Source of the DNA: Candidatus Mesolinea sp. UBA5823
GTDB taxonomy: Bacteria > Chloroflexota > Anaerolineae > Anaerolineales > Anaerolineaceae
Assembly (NCBI GenBank): GCA_002417685.1
Contig: DICP01000119.1
Coordinates: 17,955 to 43,725 of the forward strand
Length of the DNA stretch: 25,771 bases
Direction: 5' to 3'
Shown: one piece after another, positions 7,453-14,709 of the stretch
Layout of the letters: every line of letters starts with the position of its first letter
Numbering within the stretch: the stretch's first letter is position 1
Position numbers and translations under genes: made by a program
Notes under the pieces: model-generated
Databases searched by the model: none
Told to the model about the DNA's origin: nothing
What the model saw: the letters and a program-made list of their open reading frames with translations, nothing else

Positions 7453-7794
7453 CTACTCATTTTCACGCAAAATTACGGTTACGTGAGAGCTGCGTCGCAG
7501 CAGCGGCTTGAAACGGCCTCGGGCTCCAAATCTACGCCATTTGCGCGTGGGGCCTTCATCGGCAAAAATCCGATAGACCACTAAATCATCGCGGCTGACG
7601 CCAAAATTTTCCTCTGCATTGGAAATGGCAGAATGAAGCAGCTTGCGCACCGGCTTGGCAGCTTTGTTAGGGGTCAGGCTCAAGATATCCATAGCCTCAT
7701 TAACTGGTTTTCCCCGCACAAGATCAACCACCAAGCGCGCCTTCTGCGCCGAGCAAGAGAGATTAGAGAGTTTTGCCTTAATTTCTTGTGCCAT
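7453..7794 (-). CDS. rplV: 50S ribosomal protein L22
   Basis: L22 binds all domains of 23S rRNA, and its beta-hairpin lines the peptide exit tunnel, where macrolide-resistance mutations arise. I chose the ATG at 7794 (MAQEIKAKLSNLSCSAQKAR), with GAGG 5 bases upstream. The alternative in-frame start at 7854 would lie inside rpsS and add a non-conserved leader. The 113 residues include KARLVVDLVRGKPVNEAM, LLHSAISNAEEN, and the hairpin DEGPTRKWRRFGARGR, which is conserved. The rpsS stop is 7 bases upstream. Confidence 0.97.
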   Translation of the reverse strand: MAQEIKAKLSNLSCSAQKARLVVDLVRGKPVNEAMDILSLTPNKAAKPVRKLLHSAISNAEENFGVSRDDLVVYRIFADEGPTRKWRRFGARGRFKPLLRRSSHVTVILRENE

Positions 7795-7801
7795 CTCAGC
7801 C

Positions 7802-8074
7802 TCACCTGGTCGATTTTTCTTGCATATGCCCGCGGAAATAACGGGTGGGTGCAAATTCGCCTAAGCGGTGACCAACCATGTTATCGGTTATGTAAATCGG
7901 TACATGGCGGTGACCGTCATGCACGGCAATGGTATGACCAACCATCTGGGGGAAAATGGTGCTCGAGCGGCTCCAGGTGCGAATCACCTTCTTCTCGCCT
8001 TTAGCGTTCATTTCCTCGATGCGTTTCAAAAGTTTTGGGTCTACATACGGCCCTTTTTTCAATGATCGCGTCAT
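7802..8074 (-). CDS. rpsS: 30S ribosomal protein S19
   Basis: S19 lies in the 30S head, forms a complex with S13 and contacts the A-site tRNA region. The 90 residues start MTRSLKKGPYVDPKLLKRIE and contain IRTWSRSSTIFPQMVGHTIA, VHDGHRHVPIYITDNMVGH and KLGEF-like HRLGEFAPTRYFRGH, all diagnostic. AGGA is 9 bases upstream of the ATG. The gene follows rplB by 31 bases, the longest gap inside this part of the cluster; no promoter was evident there. Confidence 0.98.
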   Translation of the reverse strand: MTRSLKKGPYVDPKLLKRIEEMNAKGEKKVIRTWSRSSTIFPQMVGHTIAVHDGHRHVPIYITDNMVGHRLGEFAPTRYFRGHMQEKSTR

Positions 8075-8105
8075 GTTAATATCCTTTTCTACCTATCACC
8101 AATTT

Positions 8106-8945
8106 CTAACGGCGCTTAGCCTTTGAGCGGTGGCGGATAATCATCTTATTCGTACGTTTGTTCCGCCTGGTCTTATAACCCAAAGCCGGTTTACCCCAGG
8201 GTGTTTTCGGACCGGGCATACCAATTGGGCTGCGTCCTTCACCACCACCATGCGGATGATCCCGTGGGGACATGGCGGAGCCGCGTACTTCTGGGCGCAA
8301 GCCCATGTGGCGTGCGCGCCCGGCTTTCCCCAGCTTCACGTTGCTGTGGTCCACATTACCCACCTGCCCAATAGATGCCATGCACTCTTGCAAAACTAAG
8401 CGCACCTCACCAGAAGGCATACGCACATGCGCATACTTGCCTTCCTTAGCCAGCAACTGCGCAGAAGAGCCTGCCGAGCGGCCAATTTGAGCTCCCTTGC
8501 CAGGCTTCAGCTCAATGGCATGAATGGTCGTGCCAACCGGTATGTTTGCCAGCGGCAAAGCATTGCCCGGACGAATCTCAGCTTGCGGGCCAGAGACCAG
8601 GGTATCACCTACCTTCACACCAACAGGCGCAAGAATGTAGCGCTTTTCGCCATCGGCATAGGTGAGCAATGCCAAGCGAGCTGTACGATTGGGATCATAC
8701 TCAATCGCTGCTACCTTGGCAGGAATGCCAATTTTTTCCCGACGGAAGTCCACCACGCGCAGGTGGCGTTTTTCACCACCGCCACGGTGCCGTACAGTGA
8801 CTCGACCGTAAGCGTTGCGGCCAGCCGTTTTCTTTTGAGGCACGATCAGACTGCGTTCTGGGCGATCTTTAGTGATCTCCTCAAAAGTGTAGCTGGTCTT
8901 ATGGCGTTGACCAGGGGTCTTCGCTTTATAAATTTTGACAGCCAT
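8106..8945 (-). CDS. rplB: 50S ribosomal protein L2
   Basis: L2 is needed for subunit association and for forming the peptidyl transferase centre. The 279 residues start MAVKIYKAKTPGQRHKTSYT. They contain the RNA-binding core (RVTVRHRGGGEKRHLRVVDF, then VAAIEYDPNRTARLALL), the PVGTTIHAIELKPGKGAQI segment, and the highly conserved MSPRDHPHGGGEGRSPIG loop with its histidine near the catalytic centre. The C-terminus is basic (KMIIRHRSKAKRR). The start overlaps the rplW TAA by one base. Confidence 0.99.
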   Translation of the reverse strand: MAVKIYKAKTPGQRHKTSYTFEEITKDRPERSLIVPQKKTAGRNAYGRVTVRHRGGGEKRHLRVVDFRREKIGIPAKVAAIEYDPNRTARLALLTYADGEKRYILAPVGVKVGDTLVSGPQAEIRPGNALPLANIPVGTTIHAIELKPGKGAQIGRSAGSSAQLLAKEGKYAHVRMPSGEVRLVLQECMASIGQVGNVDHSNVKLGKAGRARHMGLRPEVRGSAMSPRDHPHGGGEGRSPIGMPGPKTPWGKPALGYKTRRNKRTNKMIIRHRSKAKRR

Positions 8946-9250
8946 TAGTCCACCCCTTCAAAAATCGGGATTCTATCTTCCGGTGCCAAGGTGACAATCG
9001 CTTTTTTGTAACCGCTGGTGCGCAATGCCAGCCGGCGGTTCCGCGAAGCGCGATGCGCTTTAGCAGGAAGATTGATAATATTTACACGCACCACGTCCAC
9101 GTCAAACACGGTTTCGACGGCGGTTTTCACCATCTCACGCGTGGCATAGTCCGCCACCTCGAACACATATTGGTGTAACTTGCTAGCCTGATAGTTAGAC
9201 TTTTCAGTCACAACAGGGCGTTTCAAAATATCAAAAACAGAGTAGCTCAT
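8945..9250 (-). CDS. rplW: 50S ribosomal protein L23
   Basis: L23 sits at the nascent-peptide exit and is the main docking site for trigger factor and SRP. The 101 residues start MSYSVFDILKRPVVTEKSNY and include YVFEVADYATREMVKTAVE, DVVRVNIINLPAKAHRASR and a terminal KKAIVTLAPEDRIPIFEGVD. Both the length and the core motif RPVVTEKS are typical. The gene is 15 bases from the rplD stop and overlaps rplB by one base. Confidence 0.97.
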   Translation of the reverse strand: MSYSVFDILKRPVVTEKSNYQASKLHQYVFEVADYATREMVKTAVETVFDVDVVRVNIINLPAKAHRASRNRRLALRTSGYKKAIVTLAPEDRIPIFEGVD

Positions 9251-9265
9251 TCTGCTTCACCTTCC

Positions 9266-9898
9266 TTATCCCAAATAGCTCTTGATCACATCAAGTGCAG
9301 CCAGCGGGATAATTACTTTTTCATACTGCAATAAATCCCGAATATTCAAATAATTCGCCAACAACAACTTGTGGTCGGCTAAATTGCGGCCAGATTTAAT
9401 CGCATTCTGGTTGGCTTCACTTTTATCCGGAATCAAAATCAACACGCGGCTGTCACCAGCTAACGCTTTAATCGCTTTGGTCAATTCCGCAGTTTTTGGC
9501 TCTTGCAGCGCAAGGTCGCTTACCACAATCACGCTGTTATCATTGACCTTGACGGTCAGTGCAGAGCGTAACGCTGCGCGGCGCATCTTCTTAGGCATTG
9601 CTTGGGAATAATCCCGCGGTTTAGGCGTATGAATACGCCCGCCGCCGACCCATTGGGCAGAGATCGTGCTGCCTTGGCGGGCACGCCCAGTGCCCTTCTG
9701 GCGCCAAGGCTTGGCGCCGCCGCCAGCCACTTCGCCGCGCCGCTTGGTGCTATGCGTTCCCAAGCGGGCATTCGCCATCTGGCGTAAATACGCCTGGTGC
9801 ATCAAGTCAACATTGACCTTCGCCGCGAAGATCTCTTCCGGCAAATCCACTGTGCTGGATTTTTCACCTTGTAAGTTATAGACATCAACTTTCATCAT
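9266..9898 (-). CDS. rplD: 50S ribosomal protein L4
   Basis: L4 lines the exit tunnel; in enterobacteria it also autoregulates the S10 operon, though that mechanism is not demonstrated here. I chose the ATG at 9898 (MMKVDVYNLQGEK), with GGAG 6 bases upstream. An in-frame GTG at 9916 would add MVMENA, and a further ATG follows at 9895. The 210 residues contain RQMANARLGTHSTKRRGEV, the tunnel loop GGGAKPWRQKGTGRARQGS with the erythromycin-related KPWRQKGTGRAR segment intact, and the Rossmann-like C-terminal half. rplC ends 26 bases upstream. Confidence 0.96.
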   Translation of the reverse strand: MMKVDVYNLQGEKSSTVDLPEEIFAAKVNVDLMHQAYLRQMANARLGTHSTKRRGEVAGGGAKPWRQKGTGRARQGSTISAQWVGGGRIHTPKPRDYSQAMPKKMRRAALRSALTVKVNDNSVIVVSDLALQEPKTAELTKAIKALAGDSRVLILIPDKSEANQNAIKSGRNLADHKLLLANYLNIRDLLQYEKVIIPLAALDVIKSYLG

Positions 9899-9924
9899 TG
9901 CGTTCTCCATTACCACAAGCCGGC

Positions 9925-10557
9925 TTACTGCTTGCGAGCTTCTTTGATAACCACGGTGCCGCCCTTAGGGCCTGGAACCGAGCCGCTCACAGCAATCAGG
10001 TTGCGCTCAGGGTCCACTAAGACAACACGGATATTGGATGAGGTTACGCGCTCATTGCCCATCCTGCCCGGACCGCGCTTGCCCTTAAAGACCCGCCCGG
10101 GCGTCGTGGTTGAGGAGGAAGAACCCGGCGCGCGCAAGCGGTCTGATTGACCGTGCGTGCGGGGACCGCCGCGGAAACCATGGCGCTTAACTGCACCAGC
10201 GAAACCTTTCCCCTTGCTGATGCCAATCACATCCACGTGTTCACCTGCCTCAAACACCGAGGCATTCAACACATCACCAGCTTTGATTTCTTCTACATTT
10301 TTGATGCGGAATTCACGCAGAACCCGCATGGGAGGCAGGTTGTTCTTTTCCAAATGACCTAAGTGCGCTTTGCTCACGCGCTTAGGCTTCACCTCGCCGA
10401 AGGCAAGCTGCACCGCGTTGTAGCCATCGGTGGCAACCGTCTTGACCTGGGAAACAAAACAAGGCCCAGCTTCGAGTAACGTTACCGGAACAGCAGCGCC
10501 GTTCTCATCGAAGATCTGGGTCATACCGATCTTTCTTCCAATTAGCCCTTTAAACAT
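9925..10557 (-). CDS. rplC: 50S ribosomal protein L3
   Basis: L3 starts 50S assembly and reaches towards the peptidyl transferase centre. The 210 residues start MFKGLIGRKIGMTQIFDENG and carry GISKGKGFAGAVKRHGFRGG, VFKGKRGPGRMGNERVT and the C-terminal GSVPGPKGGTVVIKEARK, all standard. The central loop reads PGSSSSTTTPGRVF at residues 144-157; relatives normally have GSIG at this point. AGGAG lies 6 bases before the ATG. This gene is the first of the long S10-spc cluster; upstream lie a putative promoter and the inserted restriction-methylation gene, not rpsJ. Confidence 0.98.
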   Translation of the reverse strand: MFKGLIGRKIGMTQIFDENGAAVPVTLLEAGPCFVSQVKTVATDGYNAVQLAFGEVKPKRVSKAHLGHLEKNNLPPMRVLREFRIKNVEEIKAGDVLNASVFEAGEHVDVIGISKGKGFAGAVKRHGFRGGPRTHGQSDRLRAPGSSSSTTTPGRVFKGKRGPGRMGNERVTSSNIRVVLVDPERNLIAVSGSVPGPKGGTVVIKEARKQ

Positions 10558-10718
10558 ACTATTCTCCTGTTAGTTAATCTTGGCGAGACTGTCAGCATGG
10601 GCTGGCTGCATCATCTCCGCGCAATTCAGTTAATATGCCCTGTGTAGCTTTGCTGCCCACGCGGGTCACATTCTTAAACTGCCTGCTTACTTGTATTGCC
10701 TTAAGGGGCAACCTTGCA

Positions 10719-10748
10719 AATATACCACATATTCTTTGAAGAATGCAA
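10719..10748 (-). promoter_or_regulatory. Putative promoter of the rplC-led operon, overlapped by a dyad
   Basis: On the minus strand TATATT (10724-10719) lies 18 bases after TTGCAT (10748-10743). The -10 matches five of six consensus bases; the -35 is weak. A perfect 6-bp-arm palindrome, ATTCTT-TG-AAGAAT at 10731-10744, fills much of the spacer. A second inverted repeat, CCTTGCA/TGCAAGG at 10712-10718 and 10744-10750, brackets the element. A promoter is expected somewhere here because rpsJ is closed off by a terminator upstream. Transcription from this site would give a leader of roughly 155 bases before rplC. Assigned by eye only. Confidence 0.45.
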
Positions 10749-10779
10749 GGGCAAAATGACAAGAATTTTTAATCAATTT

Positions 10780-10802
10780 GGCTGCCTTTTTGAGGAGCAG
10801 CC
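10780..10802 (-). other. Hairpin after the restriction-methylation gene
   Basis: In the 307-base gap between the restriction-methylation gene and rplC, GGCTGC and GCAGCC form a 6-bp stem with an 11-base loop. An alternative 5-bp stem, TGAGG/CCTCA, overlaps it. No uridine tract follows on the minus strand, so a classic intrinsic terminator is not supported. It could be a weak stop for the upstream gene or nothing. The rest of the gap holds the putative rplC promoter and no reading frame I would call. Confidence 0.25.
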
Positions 10803-10864
10803 TCATTATAACTTATGATTTTAGAACGGTCAGAGAAGTTTGTGGGGTTGCATGTTAATGGGAT

Positions 10865-13800
10865 TCAATCGTGGCTGATTCCAAATAACTCCTCCACCAA
10901 GGCATCATTTTCCTTTTCTAACTTCTTGATTTCCTCTTCTTTGCCTTCAAGTTTTAATTGATGGCATTGCTTAGATATTTCAGCTAATTTCAGATGGAGC
11001 GCATTTTGGGGATCAAACTTGGGAATCCCGACATGTTCCATCACAGATGGCGTGCCAAAGCCCCGTCCAGCGGAGGAAAACGATTTGATAAAATCGCGAA
11101 CCGGGGTTGAGTTGATAATAGCACAAAGATAATGGGCTTCAAATTCGTTGTTGGTAAACATTATAGCCGTAGTTTCTAAAGGAACTATAGTTTTATATCC
11201 AAATGGTGTTTTAGATGACGAAATAACCGTCGCAATTAAATCATTAGTCATTCGCTTCCAAACCACTTTATAAGGAGTAAAAGTTTCTGTTGCAATGTTG
11301 AATTGGCTATAAAATGGGGCTTTAGCTTGTTCATGATATTTTTTGTATAAAGGTCGGCTTAAAAGAACATCCTTAAATTGAAGCAAATAACTATAAGTGC
11401 GAGGGTAATTTTTTCTCATAAAAACTTCGGAATATCCTCTCCGAGTTTTTGGATCCTGAACTACTAGCATAAAAATACGAGGATTAATTCCCCACCTGCT
11501 TATATCTGAACCCCTGATAGCTGGATAAACTAAATCTTGTTCTATAGTTTCTTCCACCTGGGGTATTTTCAATTTTCCTTTTTCTGGCAAATTTCGTATT
11601 ATTATATTTTCATTGGATAATACTTGTTTTACTTCCAGCCAAAAGACGCCATAAGGATTGGGATTGGCCCCTAAAATAGCTTTGTAAGAATTTTTTCCTT
11701 CAATTTCGGACAATTCCTCTAATCCAGCAGGTAGAGTCTGCCAAGCACCAACAATTGAGCCAATCGGTTTGGCATAATATTTTTTCCTTTGTAAAAGTGG
11801 CGAAACTTCGTCTAGTAGTTTATCAGCGGTAATTTTTCCGACACCTTTTTTCTTTGTCCAAACAAAATAAGGAATTGGATATTCATTTTTTTCTCCCTTT
11901 ATAAGTATGATTGCCGCTGTTTTATTTGCTGCTCCTTCGAATGGTTGAATAGAAACTAAATCATGTGCTTTTATCACTTTCAGGAATTTGTCTTCACCAT
12001 ACCGGAACCTTCGAAAACCTTCACCAGCGCCCTTTGATTTAAATACTTCTTGTGTGATTAAAAAACCTAATTTTCCTCCATCTTTAAGATAGTAATCCGA
12101 TGCGGCGTAGACAAATAGCATTGAGAAATCCTTTTTCCCTCCCCCAAGGCGAGTTTGAAAACCTGATAATGAAAACAATCCATAATCTTTCCATAATTGA
12201 AGTGTTGCATCACGGTATGATTGAGAAAGGTAATCCCACCTAATCCACGGCGGATTACCAACCACAAAATCAAACTTACCGGCAATCATCGGGGCAAAAC
12301 TGTTTTTCAAAAACCTTGCCCAAATGCCATTTTTATTTTCTTTTTCTAATTTTAAGAGTTGATCATAAAAATCCCTCACGATGTCTTCATTGGATGAAAA
12401 AACCAAGCCTTCTTTTTTAAGCCGCTCAAGTGCTTCCTCCGTAGAATACTGATTTTTAACCATTTCTTCAACCAGCGGGGCTGCAATCATGAGTAATGTT
12501 CCGCCATTCCGCACCCATTCTCCTGGAATTCGAAATAATCCCACCGAAGTTGCGACTTCTAGAGCCTCACCAAAAAGGTCCTTCTTGGTACTCGTTGGTG
12601 TCAAAACAGAATCTGTCAGATAAATAGGAATTTCTAATTGGGGCAATTCATTGACAAGATCTCCCAGAGCGAATAGGTAGTTCGTGCGAGCAGCAATGAC
12701 CGCCATGGGGTTCAAATCGAATCCCCAAATGTTATCGACGATACTCTTGGCAATTTCAACGGGGCGTGATTTTTCTTCCTTACCATGTTCCCTGGCCCGC
12801 TGAATGGCCAGGACGAGAAAGGTACCAGAGCCGCAAGCTGGGTCCAAAAAGCGCTTTCTCGTGTTGCCGTGATAACCAACTTCATTGAGTAACAACTCCG
12901 CTAACCAGTCCGGGGTGTAATATTCACCGAGGCGATGCCGTACTTCCTGCGGGACTAAGTATTGGTAAAGTTTCTTGAGAAGATCACGGGTTGAAACAGG
13001 ATCGATGGTACTGGTTGCCGGTTCAAATTCCGAAAGACCCCTGGCAACTTCTCGAATTGCATCTCTTAGCTCCGGTGAATCGAAAGCATCCAAATACCAG
13101 CGGAAAAAGTCGCCCTCTAAAAAATTCGTGATGCCTTTGCGGGCATAGATTCCCCCGTTTTCGATATCTTCGATTTGCCTTTTGAGTTCGTCATCAGAAG
13201 CATGCACAAGGTCTGAAGTGAGTGAAGAAGTAAATGCTGTCTCCCTCAGGCTAAGAAGCTCCGCTGCAATGAGCTTCATTAAAAGAGCAAAATAAGTATG
13301 AACGCAAAATAAAAGTTCCTGAAAATCAGTAACTTTGCCCACATGGTAAAGAGTAGAAAGTGCCTCAGCTTCTTTTCCTTGATTGCCATCATTAAATTGC
13401 TCGCCGTAAACAATCCCGAATATTCTTTTCCACTCATTGAAAAAGGTGCGGATATGGGTTTGGTTTCCCCAATATTCCAAAGCATTGGCTAAGGCAGAAA
13501 CAGTTTTTGGAGCAAGTTCACTCTGGGGACCAAACTTTTGAGCCAAATTCTCAGCTGTGAGCGGCATCCGAGATAGCGCGCGTAAGTTTATTAAGAAAGT
13601 TCTGGCGCTTTCGGGATTAAAGTAGAATGGCCCATCCATTACAAACTTGGCTCTATCGATTTTTTTGCTATCACCATTCTGATATTTCACGAAAAAAATC
13701 TGATCCCCATCAAATCCTACGCCAACCAATTGTGTGAGCTCTGCCTCTATGGCTTCATCCGAAAGATAATTTACTAGCTGGTCATAGGCATGGTCGATAT

Positions 13801-14080
13801 TTCTTTTTGAAGAAAACGACATAGGCGGCTCGTATTCGATAATGACCTGCCCATGAACTGCATCGGAGCGACCACCGCTATAAACAGATTTTTCATACTT
13901 AGGAGTGGAATGTAAACCCAATTGTGCCTTTATGGGATCCAAAAGTTTTTCAAAGCCGATCCGTAAATCTTCTTCGGTTTTTGCTTCCCTAAGTAAATCT
14001 CGTGTTCCGATAACCAGACTATCAGCTAATTCAGGGAGTGAATCTTGTATTGCTCTATTTTCGTTAACTTTCCTGGTCAT
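10865..14080 (-). CDS. Type IIG-like restriction-methylation protein (N6-adenine methylase with nuclease-like N-terminus and TaqI-like C-terminal domain)
   Basis: This 1071-residue protein probably methylates adenine in DNA and may cut it. The methylase core is clear: GEYYTPDWLAELL at 385-397, the SAM-binding FLDPACGSGTFL at 411-422, GFDLNPMAVIAARTNY at 453-468, and the catalytic NPPW at 609-612 (VVGNPPWIRW). Residues 660-1030 resemble the target-recognition domain of TaqI/Eco57I-type enzymes. Near the N-terminus GRSDAVHGQVIIEYEPP (70-86) resembles a PD-(D/E)XK nuclease motif, with D73, E82 and E84 in place of the usual lysine. The C-terminus ends with a charged helix and LVEELFGISHD, as is common in the family. 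The frame is intact. The gene is visibly AT-richer than the ribosomal genes around it and has its own -10 element and RBS, suggesting acquisition. No partner S, R or BREX/DISARM gene is adjacent. The specificity is unknown. Confidence 0.9.
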   Translation of the reverse strand: MTRKVNENRAIQDSLPELADSLVIGTRDLLREAKTEEDLRIGFEKLLDPIKAQLGLHSTPKYEKSVYSGGRSDAVHGQVIIEYEPPMSFSSKRNIDHAYDQLVNYLSDEAIEAELTQLVGVGFDGDQIFFVKYQNGDSKKIDRAKFVMDGPFYFNPESARTFLINLRALSRMPLTAENLAQKFGPQSELAPKTVSALANALEYWGNQTHIRTFFNEWKRIFGIVYGEQFNDGNQGKEAEALSTLYHVGKVTDFQELLFCVHTYFALLMKLIAAELLSLRETAFTSSLTSDLVHASDDELKRQIEDIENGGIYARKGITNFLEGDFFRWYLDAFDSPELRDAIREVARGLSEFEPATSTIDPVSTRDLLKKLYQYLVPQEVRHRLGEYYTPDWLAELLLNEVGYHGNTRKRFLDPACGSGTFLVLAIQRAREHGKEEKSRPVEIAKSIVDNIWGFDLNPMAVIAARTNYLFALGDLVNELPQLEIPIYLTDSVLTPTSTKKDLFGEALEVATSVGLFRIPGEWVRNGGTLLMIAAPLVEEMVKNQYSTEEALERLKKEGLVFSSNEDIVRDFYDQLLKLEKENKNGIWARFLKNSFAPMIAGKFDFVVGNPPWIRWDYLSQSYRDATLQLWKDYGLFSLSGFQTRLGGGKKDFSMLFVYAASDYYLKDGGKLGFLITQEVFKSKGAGEGFRRFRYGEDKFLKVIKAHDLVSIQPFEGAANKTAAIILIKGEKNEYPIPYFVWTKKKGVGKITADKLLDEVSPLLQRKKYYAKPIGSIVGAWQTLPAGLEELSEIEGKNSYKAILGANPNPYGVFWLEVKQVLSNENIIIRNLPEKGKLKIPQVEETIEQDLVYPAIRGSDISRWGINPRIFMLVVQDPKTRRGYSEVFMRKNYPRTYSYLLQFKDVLLSRPLYKKYHEQAKAPFYSQFNIATETFTPYKVVWKRMTNDLIATVISSSKTPFGYKTIVPLETTAIMFTNNEFEAHYLCAIINSTPVRDFIKSFSSAGRGFGTPSVMEHVGIPKFDPQNALHLKLAEISKQCHQLKLEGKEEEIKKLEKENDALVEELFGISHD

Positions 14081-14152
14081 CGGAACACCTTCTCCTCTAT
14101 CTCATCGGCTAAAAATTATCAGTTTGTAAACGAAAGTTTCCCACCACAGCAT

Positions 14153-14158
14153 ATTATA
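14153..14158 (-). promoter_or_regulatory. -10 element upstream of the restriction-methylation gene
   Basis: A perfect TATAAT on the minus strand lies 52 bases downstream of the rpsJ terminator and 72 bases before the ATG at 14080. No good -35 is found at 16-18 bases (the nearest hexamers are TGTCTG-like), so the promoter may be weak or activator-dependent. GAGGAG followed by AAGG sits 7-11 bases before the ATG and would serve as the ribosome binding site. Confidence 0.5.
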
Positions 14159-14209
14159 AAGGAAGTCGACAAAAACAGACAGGTTTCACTCCAACTTTTT
14201 CCCCTCAAC

Positions 14210-14232
14210 AAAAAAGCCGCCCTTCGGCAGCT
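14210..14232 (-). terminator. Intrinsic terminator after rpsJ
   Basis: On the minus strand AGCTGCC-GAAG-GGCGGCT forms a 7-bp stem (one G-T pair) with a tetraloop, immediately followed by a run of T. It lies about 97 bases after the rpsJ stop and before the -10 of the next gene. It should end most transcription of the rpsL-rpsG-fusA-rpsJ unit and so separate rpsJ from the rest of the S10 operon. Confidence 0.85.
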
Positions 14233-14246
14233 TCCAATGCAAACTT

Positions 14247-14326
14247 GGCGCGCTTGCCAATGGCAAACGCCCAGCCCCCCTCTCAATTGTAACGATTCCC
14301 GCAGCGCGCTTGCGCGCCCTTGGCAA
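14247..14326. repeat. Two GC-rich imperfect repeats after rpsJ
   Basis: Plus-strand segments 14247-14266 and 14304-14326 share GCGCGCTTGC followed a few bases later by TGGCAA. The first contains TTGCC-AAT-GGCAA, a 5-bp stem with a 3-base loop, and the second contains GCGCGC-TT-GCGCGC. They lie between the rpsJ stop and its terminator. They may be folded 3' untranslated RNA or a relic of small repeats. Function is unknown. Confidence 0.35.
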
Positions 14327-14328
14327 CC

Positions 14329-14637
14329 CTAAATCTTGATCTCGATATCCACGCCCGCCGGCAGGTTCAAGCGCATCAGCATATCGATGGTCTTGGAGTC
14401 GGGGTCCAACACGTCAATCAAGCGGTTGTGTGTACGGATCTCGAAGTGCTCATGCGAATCCTTATCAATAAAGGTAGAGCGGCGCACCGTGTAGCGCTCG
14501 ATGCGCGTGGGCAGCGGTACAGGTCCAACCACCTGGGCGCCACTGCGTTCAGCCGTCTCCACAATCCGCTTGGCGGATTGATCCAGGATGCGGTGGTCAT
14601 AAGCTTTCAAGCGAATACGAATTCTTTGTTTTGCCAT
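14329..14637 (-). CDS. rpsJ: 30S ribosomal protein S10
   Basis: S10 is a 30S head protein and, as NusE, joins NusB in antitermination complexes. The 102 residues start MAKQRIRIRLKAYDHRILDQ and contain AERSGAQVVGPVPLPTRIE, RRSTFIDKDSHEHFEIRTHN and DMLMRLNLPAGVDIEIKI, all diagnostic. In most bacteria rpsJ is directly followed by rplC; here a terminator and a 3.2-kb restriction-methylation gene intervene. It follows fusA by 72 bases, with no tuf between. It probably belongs transcriptionally to the str unit. Confidence 0.98.
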   Translation of the reverse strand: MAKQRIRIRLKAYDHRILDQSAKRIVETAERSGAQVVGPVPLPTRIERYTVRRSTFIDKDSHEHFEIRTHNRLIDVLDPDSKTIDMLMRLNLPAGVDIEIKI

Positions 14638-14709
14638 AATCTTCCTAAATCAGTTCGAATTTTTAGTTCTCTCCAGCAGTTACCTGCCAAAGGCGTTAGC
14701 CTATTTCAA

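Noticed and set aside
10865..14080. Assignment of the methylase as BREX PglX or a DISARM methylase
   Set aside because: No BREX or DISARM partner genes are in the flanks, which are ribosomal operons; the domain order fits a solitary Type IIG-like enzyme better.
10865..14080. Transposon or integron as carrier of the restriction-methylation gene
   Set aside because: I found no transposase, integrase, terminal inverted repeats or target-site duplication at either side.
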